Positions 51,501 through 62,186 of a stretch of DNA of 64,000 nucleotides are shown here, one piece after another. The notes beneath the pieces are model-generated. The model was given only the letters and a program-made list of their open reading frames with translations. It had not been told where the DNA came from and did no database searches. Within the stretch, counting starts at the first letter, position 1, and each line of letters begins with the position of its first letter. This DNA comes from Cliona cf. orientalis (taxonomy: Eukaryota > Porifera > Demospongiae > Clionaida > Clionaidae): NCBI GenBank assembly GCA_963930775.1, contig OZ005704.1, positions 6,200,001 to 6,264,000 on the forward strand, read 5' to 3'. A program made the position numbers and the translations under genes.

Positions 51501-54500
51501 TTAATAATTATTGTTATAATTAAATTTCTAGTGACAAAATTCCGATGAGGAGATAATCCTTCAGGGGGGAGCGGTAAATTTCCCTTTTTCCTTATCATCA
51601 TTCAAGCTTAATTTTGGCTGGGAGGATGTGGTTTATTGGGAGGGTGTGGTTTGTCCATATCAAAGCTTTGGGATAAGTACATGCTATTATTGTAGCTGTG
51701 TGCAGACAATTTAGATCTACAACAAATTTTTGTTCATAATAATAATAATATTATTATCATACTTTATACATAATAATTATAGTAACGTTTATCATTCATA
51801 AATTCCAAGGCTGTGGCTTTACTCCCCTTCTTTCTTCCCACGGCCAGGTGACTTTCCCGGTGCAGTGAAGCAGTACACCGAGGCTATCAGGAGGAATCCT
51901 GACGACGCTAAACTGTTCAGTAACAGAGCTGCCTGCTACCAGAAACTGTTGGAGTTTCCCCTGGCATTGAAGGTAATCATCACATACTTCCATATCATAT
52001 AGCTACATCTAACAATACTCATTTCTAAGAGGTTTAGATCATAATAATATTAAGTGATCACGTATCCATTTAGCATGAGAGTGGTGGGGTGATGTATGGA
52101 TGGATGGGATGATGGGATGAGGGGGGGGGTGGGGGTGGGGGGTATTTCACACCTTCTACTGACTGCCGCTTTGTTAAAGTTGTCCTGGCAGCCCTGCGGT
52201 GAAGGAAGTAAAGCGAGACTTGAGTGTGTCTGTCTGTATGTAGTGATTGCAATTTTTGGAGGTTTCTCGGATGTACATGTAGGGCTTCGGAGAGAGGGGG
52301 TGGGTGGGTGGGGAGAGTCTTCAACGCACGTGTCCTTCCCTCCTTGTAGGATATCCAGGGCTAGCGGAGCTTTACCATGAAGTAATCTGTTGCCCATGCA
52401 TGCAAGCAATAGACTACCACTTGTCATACATGTACATGTACATGCATGTTAAACTTCTATATAATCCCCAAACTTGGTTGAAAAAGTGTCCAAGTATCCA
52501 GACTATGATTTGGTTCGGCTAGCAAGAGCAATTACTTATCAAAACTTGTCAGTTTTATGATAATATAGCTGTAGACGACCCATTTCTCAAGCTGGAAGAT
52601 TGTCCTAATCTATTGGTGTGTGTGTGTGTGTGTCCCCATAGGTGTTGGTGCAATAGAAACCCTCCCTTTGCACCAGAGTTCACGTACAGCTGTGAACCAG
52701 ACTAACTGACCATCAAAATAGTTTCTAATGAGGCGTTGTAAATTGGTCAATTAACTTAAGATGTATAGGTAGAAGCAGTTTTGTCTTCAAATATTGTAAT
52801 TAAACTTTGCTTGATCCTTGGAGCCACAAACGTGGAAGCAGGCAAGGAGGCTAGCTCTCTTGGTGCTTCTTGAAAGTATAAAAGGCAGTGGTGTTGGTCT
52901 CATCTCCAAACCTGGGCTAAATTGTCTGCTCTGCAAAATTCAAAATATTATAAGTATGCAAGCCAATTATTGCCATATATGGAAGTATCACACCTGACAA
53001 GTTACTATATTATTATGACAATTTCTTCCAGTGCTATTGTTAGCACATCTCCACAAGTAATAGGGTCCATGTCATCGTGTTTCTCCCCACCATTTTCTTG
53101 CAGGACTGCGAAGAATGCATACGGCTGGATCCAAAATTCAGTGAGTCAAACTTATTCAGTATTGATCCATGTATATATATAATATTAAGCGAGTAAAATT
53201 AAATTTAGTATTACTTATGAACCCTTGACCATCTCCCCAGTAGCTGCACAGTGTAATGGTGCATGTGGTAAAAGGTCGTCAATAGAATGCGTACACATCG
53301 ATCGATGCTGGCCCCAGAAACCATGGAGATGGCGTCTAAGATCGACTCTCAACCTTGGTAGCGACAGGTTTCGATGCTTCAATCACAGAGACGAACTCGA
53401 CAGCACAGTATTCCTTCCGAATTTCAGGTTGGTCGCGCTGCTGCAGTCTCGCGCGAGCCAGCCCCTTGTGACAATGATGCGTGCTATATATAGCACAAGG
53501 CTGTCCACGGCATTACGTAAGCCAAGAAAACACATGAAGTTCAACCAACAGTGCTTCTCAGAGAAAGTAGTGCTCAGCTTGTAATCTATTCGCTGGATAC
53601 ACGCGTAAGATACTCTACATATTTACTGACTTTCAAGTCCCAGAAAGGCTCCAGCGAGGCCCTGGGTTTTTTCATAATTACCTCATAGGTTGCATCATAA
53701 TTTCATCATAATTTCATCATAGATTACACCACAATTACCTCATAACCACAGAAAAGTAAATTGCTACTGGGGAGATAATAATTAGTGCGTACGTGCGTGT
53801 TACGGTGTAGGACTAGTAGTTATACCACCCAACCAACAATCTAATTAAATGGATCCCCTCCTTCCTCACCTGACCAACACATTGCGTAGAATGATGTCAC
53901 TTTGCGGTGTCAATCAGATTTCAGGCGCTCCAGTTAACGAATGTGTCGTAACGAAACTTACTATAGTGCATGATACACCTACGTACATTGTTATTATAAT
54001 TACGAAGCCTAATATTTGTGAATTTTAATGGCTGGCCCACCTAGTGCTGCACTGGCACTGATGGGGCTCGATTAGGCCGAAATAGCTGTCTTCAGTTGCA
54101 CTTTTGGCACTTATTTTTTTTTATTGAAGTTTCTATGCTTATTGATAATAGATCGCTGGAACTAGCTGGTACATCTACACGTATACACACACACAATTTC
54201 CACTATTTTTGTTGTTTTTGCCACCAGATCCGGGATGAATGTCTTAGTTCATCTTTCAACTTGCATTTCTGTGAAATCCTGTCCCCTTTTTGAATGTAAG
54301 ACAGTACCGTATGTGTACTGTGTCCCCCCTTCCATATGCTACTATCTGGAAATATACTGTGCATCATAATGCTGACTGCATATGCATTTAGCAATCAAAC
54401 TGCTCGTACAAACATTTACTTTAGTGATCTAACTACATCTTGACATCCCCTCTGGGCTCTTTCATGCCCACCCTCTTCAAACGGGACGTACATCATGTAC

Positions 54501-56138
54501 ATGCACTTGTACAAGTGCATGTACATGTATATCTATCGTTTATGCAAGTCCAAAGTACGGGTCAAGGCATTTGCCAGTAAATTTTGCTAAGTACTGTATA
54601 CTTCACTTTGGCTGCTAATCCATGGATGGAGTAGCCATTTTTTCAATCATTTTTACCAACCTGCTTTTGAGAGTATATATATAGCAGTGGTCAGTGACAT
54701 AACTGCTACAAGATTTTGTAAGCTCCTGACTGACTGACTGACTGTGCTATGAATGTACTTTATATATAATAATAATATTATGCTGGACAAGAATTAATTG
54801 ATGATGATGAAATTGAATGGATAGTTGGGAGGGGGTAGTATTATGTTTATTCTCGTTGTTTATTTTTGGTATGTGGGTGTAATTATTTCCATACCAAAGC
54901 TTTGACTCTTCGTTAGCTCAAGTGCTTGTCTGTCCTGTCTGCAATCTTAATACTCAGCTACTCAGCATGCTATTTTTAAAACCCCCAATGTTAAAATTAG
55001 GCTGACATCCACATAAAGTGATGGGCCTGGGGTACCACAAAAGCATGCATGACTTCATGAACTCGTGCCCACGGAAATGCCAAAGTACTGCTGTAGTCCC
55101 TCATGTGCATCCCACCCCTCTTAGTTCTGTGACCATCACTTTTGCGCCCCCCCCCCCCAATCACCCCACTTCACCTCTAATAACAATTAAGATTGATTTT
55201 TAAACCTTATCTTATCTAGTGGTGTACCATAATATGAAAGTTCTAATAGATTTGCTAACGAAATAATGCGCGTACTATAAAATATTGTGTGGAGTTATCC
55301 ATCACAATTCGTTGGATTTGGCCTGACTTTATATTGTAGAACACAATCGTCAATAATTATTATTAAGCCCGTCGTGCGGTATACGTAGACTAAGGTCTGA
55401 TGTTCCTGAAATTTTGGAGGCAATCTGTCGGCGAATGCACAGCTAATTAGATTAATTAACTCGGTCTGAGTACACTGCGATATAAGTACATACATGTAGA
55501 CCCTGAACTGTGCTTCATACTTGTGCCCTAATATGTATACACTGCACTGTACTGCCACCTCCATGTACATGTACCTTCATGTGGCCTTAGATACTTTCAA
55601 TGCCTTAAAACATATGTAATGTTCAAATAAAATTTAATAGAAAAAAGGTCTGGCATATTAAATTTTATTACATATGATTTGCAATGTTTGTACAGGTAGC
55701 CTGTGAAATGTACATGTACTATAATTACATTACAATATCATTCACAGTGATTAGAGATATATCAAATTACCGCCAGTTTTTATAGGCAGAGCCACAGAGT
55801 GGTTAGGTTATGTAAATCCGGCTAATTGATAATGTTTCAAGTGTTCAACTGTACAGCTTGGCTGTCGCTGTGATCCTACGCATTAACCTACGCTCTCGTT
55901 TCTCATCCCACTTGGCTTACACTATGTTGGATCATCTTACCGTGCGTTAGTAGAATGAGTTAGTTGGCTATTGTCTCTGCTGAATTTGGAGCCCCTTGAT
56001 GTTGGCAGTGATACCGCGAAATCTTTTGTCTGCAAATGGTTTATGGTTACAGCCTGCCTAGCTGTCTAGTCCCCTACCTCTCCCTCTCCCTCCCTCCCTT
56101 TCTCTCTCTCTCTCTCTCCCTCCCTCCCTCTCTCCTTA

Positions 56139-56184
<46 letters not shown>

Positions 56185-59100
56185 TCCCCTCCACCTCCCT
56201 CTCCTGACACTAGACTGGTTTCGGTGATTTACCTATTAAAGTGCAGGTGGTTGCTAAGTTGGTTAGTTGTTTTGTGGGAGTGGCTGTCACCCCCTCGCTG
56301 GCTGTCTCCTTCCCCGTGTCTGGTTTTTACATCTCCCAAGGTGGGAGTCTGGCTACTCTTTTCCATGTTCTGCATAGCTAGGCTGCGATCATCACGTACG
56401 TAAATGTTTCAACACGCTCCCATTCAGCCTAATTATTACAGTTTATTCAGTCGACACCCCCACTGCTGGATACTGAGGGGTCAAAGTGCAAGTGGTTACC
56501 GTAGCAACGGCTACTATGGCGATAGTGGAAGAGTTGTAAGGAGTGAGCTGGGGTATGGAAAAATGATTATTTTGTGGTTAATGGAAGGTGGGGGAGCTGC
56601 ACTGCATGAGATTAACTGAAAGGGATCAAATTTAAGGAGAGTTTATTTCAGCCCACTAACCATTTCATGATTATTATTGGAATTGGATTTAATGAGCGGT
56701 GTCCCTTAGCTAGAAGTAATCAATCTGCATGGGAGTACATAATAATAGTAGTAATAATTACTATGCATCCATCACTAAAGCACTTGAGCAAAAATTGCTT
56801 GCCCTCATAATTACAACCTCCTAGCCTCGTCCCACCAGGGCCAATATAATTTAATTCAATTCCCAGCTTTTTTTTTTAATTTTAGCTAGCGTGCAACATT
56901 GAATGGCTGGTACGTACGTGCGTAATGGGTCTGCGGCCGCCGGCCGAGGCTAGGTACTTGTACCCATTGTACCCACTTACTGGCTAATTAGCACCACCCT
57001 GACTTCCTCCGTTGCTCACTGCTAGGGTTACACGTGCGTGGCGCGTCCATGGCAACGGAAATCGGATACAAAACATATAACAGCTTCTTGAACTAATTAA
57101 CAGCTTAGCTGCTTGGCCACAATCTGGCCACTCTCGATCGGTGTCTTATTTTGCCCCCCGTGTGCGTGTGTCTATCGCTTCCTATTATGCGAGTTATGTG
57201 TGTGCATGTGCAGTGTATGTGTGTATTTGCATGTACTCATGCGAGCACATTTGTGGCCCTAGGTTATTTTATTAATAAGACTATTTGTTGGTAGTTGCCT
57301 AGCAACCAAAGTTTTTATAGGCAATTTGCCGGCTATGGGAAGGGGGTGGGTCATCATAAAGTAGGCCAATGATGATGAACAGAGGTCAACTACCAACAAA
57401 ATAGTTATCTGACAGTAGTAATTGGGGTGCATTCGACCATGCATCTCATGCACCCCAATTACTGTCAGATAACTATTATTATGTGTATTTGTGCCTGTTT
57501 AAAGAAGGTATTTATAGTTGATCCTGCAACTATGCACATGTTTAGTGTGCATAGTGCATGTGTGTGTGTTTATGAGTTCATGATATTATGTGTATGTCAC
57601 TTCACTGAATTAGACGGTACATGTGCATGTATGCATGTGAGATGTGTGTGTGTGTGTGTGTTTATGTGTATATTTATTCCTGCATGACCTACGTACCTGA
57701 TCATGCAGTCCACACCTGACTATGCAGTCGTGGTTTATCTCCCATTTCCGTTTTGTGCTCAGTGTTTATTTTTAGCACATACCAATCACCTTAATCCAAT
57801 ATCGTGTTAATTGGTTTACATAGGGCTTCATTTGATAGCTAGAAACCTTAGAGAGGAGAGAGAGAGGGAGGGAGGAGGAGAGAGGGAGAGTGAGAGAGAG
57901 AGAAAGAGAGGGAGAGAGAGGGGGAGAGAGAGGGAGAGAGAGAGAGAGAGAAAGAGAGGGAGAGAGAGAGAGAAAGAGAGGGAGAGAGAGGGGGAGAGAG
58001 AGGGAGGGGGGGGGGGAGAGAGAGCTATAAGGGAGTGAGAATGAGAGGGGAGAGAGAGGGAGAGAGCCAGAGACAGGCAGACCAACCTGTGGCCACCAGC
58101 CCATTAAGGTCTGGTCATTCGTGGCCACAAACCTCACATCCATGTCCAGCATGCACTTGATGTTGTGGTAAGCTCTCTGATGACAACAAATTGATTTGAT
58201 AATGATCTCCAAGCCTTGATTAGTAATAGTATTATTTTTATTCGCTTTTAATCGAGTCCTTTGTGCGTCATGACTTGTGTGGGGCCAGTAATATGCTCGT
58301 GCAAAAATTGGATTTTATTTGTGCATTATTATTATATTCTCATTAGGGAGGGACGCCGACTAAAAGGTGATAGGGTCATCTTCCCATCACTTAATATCGT
58401 TTACTCCCCTCCTCCTCCAAATAATAATTGTAAATACTTATCTATAAATAAGGAATAATGAGAGGGAGAGAGGCAGGAAGGGTGGGAGAGAGGAGAGGGA
58501 GAGAGGGAGGGAGGGAGGGGAGGGAGGGAGGAGGGAAGGAGGGAGGGAGGGAGGGAGGGAGGAGGGAAGGAGGGAGGGAGGGAGGGAGGGAGGAGGGAAG
58601 GAGGGAGGGAGGGAGGGAGGGAGGAGGGAAGGAGGGAGGGAGGGAGGGAGGGAAGAGGGAAGGAGGGAGGGAGGAGGGAGGGAGGAGGGAGGAGGGAGGG
58701 AGGAGGGAAGGAGGGAGGGAGGAGGGAAGGAGGGGACCTGTGCGTATATTTCAAGGTATGTCTAGCAATCCCTGCCCACGAATCACGTAGAGGTCAGTTA
58801 CCATGGCGATGCAGGGGAATAAGGAGTGTGAGACACACACGAACATTTTGTCGCCGAGGATTTCGTAAGGTTGAATTGCCATTTAGTCTATCCATTGGAT
58901 ACCGTATACGATTGATGGCCCACGGATCAAAATCTGAGACGCTGAATTATTATTTTGTTGTGCTTCACGCCCTGACTCTTCCTACACACATGCTTGCGCA
59001 AATCATTCCCGTACCAGTCATCAGTTGACCGACGAGAGACAAAATAATGCTCTCATACTACATCACTGATTACATAATAGTAGGTCATATGATTGTAACA

Positions 59101-62100
59101 TCTCTAGGTTGCCATGGGAACAAGTGGGGGTTGTTATAAGCAATATTAATATATAAGTATCCAAGTGGATGATCATGTCCATAATGGTAAATGATACAGG
59201 ACTGAATAAAATAGAGTTCTTAGTCCACCTTGAGGTTAGAAATTTAAGGTTGGTAATGCATACTGATGGTGAAAGAGCTCCAATTGTGTTTATGTCATGC
59301 TCATACATTGTCTATTGTTTGCTGATAAAGATCTAGTGTTTAAACGAAATCCCCTCTGTCAGTAATTGGATGTCTGTGGTACAGCCAGTCAGCTTGTTAT
59401 GATCATCAAACAGGAAGTATTAACTACAAGCAAAATTTTATACTTCTTGGTACTAGTAAGGGATCATTTCCAGTACTTAATAATCAATTATTTATCTGCA
59501 CTGAATCAGCACTGCACAGGTGTATAATGCATAACTTAGTGTGCATATACAAGTGCTATTAATGCTGCTTCACTGTAGCTCACATGCAAGCCTTCTATAT
59601 ATGGTCATTACCACCAGATTGAGAAGAATTTCCGAGTACAGTGCTACTGTACTTCAGTTACCATGCATAGCATTGTGGCTCATCTGAGGTGTATAGGCAT
59701 TATTGACATCGGAATCATCTTACGTCCCACTCACAGTCTAGGAGACCGTCCCCTCGATCGATTTTCGGTTCTCATTTCACTCGCAAATGCAATTGGAAAT
59801 TTAGCCACAAAAAACGGCTAACTTTGTACCATTTATAGTAAAATGTTCATTTATGGTTTCATGCAGTCCGTGCGTACGTATACGTGGAAGAGGCAGTTTT
59901 GAATTTATTGCTTTTTCCACATGCAAAGTGCAAAATGCGCATTTATGGCAAACAGGATGAGAATGCCGGTATATGGAATATTCTAGGTTGAAAGGCAGAG
60001 TGCAGCTGCTTATAGCTCTGACCCTGTGCTACAGCTACATACATGTAGGTAGTTGGACGTTTATGGTAAAGGAGTGTGTAAGCGTGTGTGTGTGTATGTG
60101 TGTGTGGGAGGGCTTTGGTATGGGAAGCTACCGATCGATCGATCGATGGACGTTACATTACGGAAAGCGGAAACGATTGTGAAAGTTGTACATGTGTGTT
60201 TATTGTGTGTGGGTTAGAAAATGAGGAACAAGTATGTACATGTACATGCAATTACGTATGTACATGCTTGTTCATGTTTACATGCCTACAGCTTACAGCT
60301 TGCACTTGTATAAATTCACTTGTAATGAACATAAGTACATGCTTGTTACTGCATACACATGTAATATAATTATTAGTATACATATGTTCTGCCCTCACTA
60401 CGTACACACATACATGAGTTTTTGTAAACTACTTATACACACGTACACACACACACACAGTTAAGGGCCATATAAGGAAAGGGCATGCTCTTCTGGCGCA
60501 GAAAGACACCGTAAAGGCTATGCAAGCTTTTCAAAATGCACTCGAAATTGACCCCAAAAATGCGGTGAGTTGATAAAGGCACTGTTGCATGGCGTCAGTG
60601 GGGGGTATGTGCTATCGGTGGCCAACGGTTCCTATGTCCAACGCATGTCCGCCATCTAAACACTGGCGCCGCAGAGTAGGCAACATAGTATAATATAATA
60701 TACATACATACATGCATACATACGTTCTGGTATACTACCACTGACTCCGTTCCATTGAGTATACTATGATCTAGTGGATGATGAAATTAATGTCATTTGT
60801 CGCACATAGACACTTTCACATGTATCGTGCACAATTCCAAACATGCATGTACATATAAGTGCACATGCCCATGTACACTTGTACACATATTATGCACCAT
60901 ACTCACCCTCTCACAGGAAGCCAAGAGTGGGCTGGAGAGGTGTATGAGTCAGGATGACCCAGAGGCGAGGCGCCAGGCCGCCATGCACGATCCAGAGGTG
61001 CAGAAGATTCTTCACGATCCAGCGATGCAGCTCATACTCCAACAGATGCAGTCCAACCCTGCCGCTCTCAGAGAGTAAGCCACCAGCTGCATAAATTTCT
61101 TTTGTGGGGTTTCAATTTTAGCGGAAAATGGATCCTTGCTGTGTGGTTATTTTTGAGAGTTTATGTATATCGTGCTGTTGGCACACAACTGTTGCTACTT
61201 ATCGAGGCTTGGCGGTTAATAATTGACCATGAAAATGGGACCCTTTGAAGGCTAATTTTATTATGAATTAATTACGTAGTATAAATGCATGAACATCCTA
61301 TATATAAATTTCCAAATTTCAAGGGACCAGCCTGAAATTTTGGGCTATGCTACAAGATACGGTGTTGCATGCAGCCAGAGCATTCATTATCATTTTCTCT
61401 ATTCCCTGGTGGTGACATTCAAATGAGTGCATCAATTAAGATGTTGAATAATGTAAATATCAAGGCTAGATAGAGAGCAAATGTCAATTACTTAAGCTGT
61501 GGGCGTTGCACATCGGATCATGGATTTCTAGTTTTCTAATCTGGGGGTGGACTTAATTGAAATACTTAGTCTAGTACGAGCATTTTTAGTACTACGCAAA
61601 ATTTAAAACATGTTGTAGGGGGGACGGACGGGAAATCCCAATATATCCACACCCTCGGAGTAAACCCCCAGTCATTAACACGTTATTATACATACTTGGT
61701 GCGTGCACACGATTGTGCATACCCTGCTCCATAATTGTTGACATTTCAGTTTTGGGAGGTGCAGGAAGATTTTGCACGACTTTTCAATCACCATGAGTGA
61801 CCGCATTTCATCCATCAACGCCCTAGGGCTGACCCACCTCTGCATTGCCCATTAAATTTAGCCATCCGTCCGTGCATGCATACCCATAGCTCCTACCTAC
61901 CTACTCAAGCGTGCAGCCAGCCACAAGTACAGTAACTATTATCAGTTAATAGTAATATTGAATTAAGACCTGGGATATAGTAATATTATTATAGAGGAGA
62001 ATTGTACCCTATTTGATTATGGTATAATACTTGAAGAATACTTGTTAGCGGAGAGGAGTGGAACTGGTCACATGACTCTCACCCGTTTGTTTATTTTTTT

Positions 62101-62186
62101 TTGTCCTGTGCAGTCATCTGCAGAATCCAGACATTGCTGCAAAGATTCAGAAGCTAATCGAATCTGGATTCATCTCCCTTCGTTGA
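45663..62186 (+). CDS. STIP1: STIP1/HOP, HSP70-HSP90 organising co-chaperone without TPR1
   Basis: Exons 45663-45680, 46024-46033, 46367-46576, 46854-47014, 47871-47997, 48376-48478, 48586-48706, 48808-48904, 51848-51972, 53104-53140, 60461-60564, 60917-61074, 62114-62186. Phases close to 447 residues. After MADPTK comes DP1 ([18 protein letters not shown]), a Lys-rich linker (KKQKKK), TPR2A (from about 134, [20 protein letters not shown]), TPR2B (from about 276, [21 protein letters not shown]) and DP2 ([20 protein letters not shown]), ending [11 protein letters not shown]. Vertebrate HOP has an extra N-terminal TPR1, absent here as in C. elegans STI-1. It links HSP70 and HSP90 during client transfer. 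Exon 2 is a 10-nt (or 7-nt) microexon required by phase. The donor after 48904 is a weak GTCTGT. Confidence 0.92.
45776..45788. promoter_or_regulatory. DR1-like nuclear-receptor element in STIP1 intron 1
   Basis: TGACCT-T-TGACCG, one base from a perfect DR1, 95 bp inside the first intron. Confidence 0.4.
47214..47226. promoter_or_regulatory. DR1-like nuclear-receptor element in STIP1 intron 4
   Basis: GGGTCA-A-AGGTCA, an accepted DR1 variant. Confidence 0.4.
47695..47837. mobile_element. Degenerate copy of the CAGTGTTCTCCCCA MITE family
   Basis: Contains AATGGGAGGGTGTGGTTTGG near the left and ends GCTGGGAGAACAGT, a decayed form of the GGGGAGAACACTG terminus. Lies about 35 bp before the acceptor of STIP1 exon 5. 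Confidence 0.5.
48507..48552. repeat. (TC)23 tract in STIP1 intron 6
   Basis: Pure TC tract filling nearly half of a 107-bp intron; it acts as the polypyrimidine tract for the next acceptor at 48585. Confidence 0.9.
50372..50539. mobile_element. Intact 168-bp MITE with TIR CAGTGTTCTCCCCA
   Basis: Left end CAGTGTTCTCCCCAGC and right end GCTTGGGGAGAACACTG are inverted repeats with one difference over 16 bp. The interior has no ORF. Related degenerate copies lie at 19747-19920, 47695-47837 and 51612-51680, recognised by the GGGAGGGTGTGGTTT word (complement here near 50484-50510). Target duplication is not clear. Confidence 0.7.
51612..51680. mobile_element. Fragment of the CAGTGTTCTCCCCA MITE family
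   Basis: Two close copies of the word GGGAGG(A/G)TGTGGTTT, followed by TCCATATCAAAGCTTT, which recurs as TTCCATACCAAAGCTTT near 54887. Termini absent. Confidence 0.35.
52621..52634. repeat. Short (TG)n tract
   Basis: TG dinucleotide run in STIP1 intron 9. Confidence 0.7.
56074..56192. repeat. CT-rich simple sequence
   Basis: CTCC/CTCT tract including a pure (CT)n stretch at about 56143-56181. Confidence 0.85.
57282..57402 (+). mobile_element. Short TIR element, 121 bp
   Basis: Left end TATTTGTTGGTAGTTG and right end CAACTACCAACAAAAT are inverted (15 of 16). TA dinucleotides flank both ends, which would fit a mariner-type target. Copies: 22605-22735 (inverted) and 36971-37033 (deleted). No ORF. 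Confidence 0.65.
57401..57476. repeat. 76-bp foldback with 29-32 bp arms
   Basis: Arm 57401-57432 and arm 57448-57476 are reverse complements apart from one 3-bp indel (an extra GTA in the left arm), around a 15-base loop. Directly abuts the TIR element to its left. Confidence 0.8.
57850..58025. repeat. (GA)n / GGGA purine tract
   Basis: About 175 bp of almost pure purine on the plus strand, with a G9 run at about 58007-58015. Confidence 0.9.
58457..58735. repeat. GGGA-based minisatellite, about 30-bp unit
   Basis: Nearly 280 bp of pure purine on the plus strand. (GGGA)4-6 runs alternate with GGAGGGAAGGA, giving three clear copies of a unit of about 32 bp (58530-58640) and shorter units after. 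ORFs read through it are repeat artefacts. Confidence 0.9.

Larger units (their letters stand above)
48905..51847 (+). other. STIP1 intron 8 (2.9 kb)
   Basis: No coding sequence recognised. It hosts the intact MITE at 50372-50539 and a partial copy near 51612-51680. Confidence 0.6.
53141..60460 (+). other. STIP1 intron 10 (7.3 kb)
   Basis: Separates the exon ending in a split Ile codon (53104-53140) from the exon beginning [11 protein letters not shown] (60461-60564). No nested gene was convincingly found. Contents: TIR repeat 57282-57402, foldback 57401-57476, CT tract 56074-56192, GA tract 57850-58025 and the GGGA minisatellite 58457-58735. The acceptor is preceded by a (CA)n tract. Confidence 0.65.

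Noticed and set aside
53225-53584. 119-codon ORF in STIP1 intron 10
   Set aside because: No recognisable domain or codon pattern, flanked by intronic simple sequence and with no supporting exon partners; length alone is not convincing.
58401-58790. Repeat ORFs (Pro/Leu/Ser- and Arg/Glu/Gly-rich) across the GGGA minisatellite; also considered a CRISPR-like array
   Set aside because: Pure simple sequence; units lack unique spacers, so neither a protein nor a CRISPR array.
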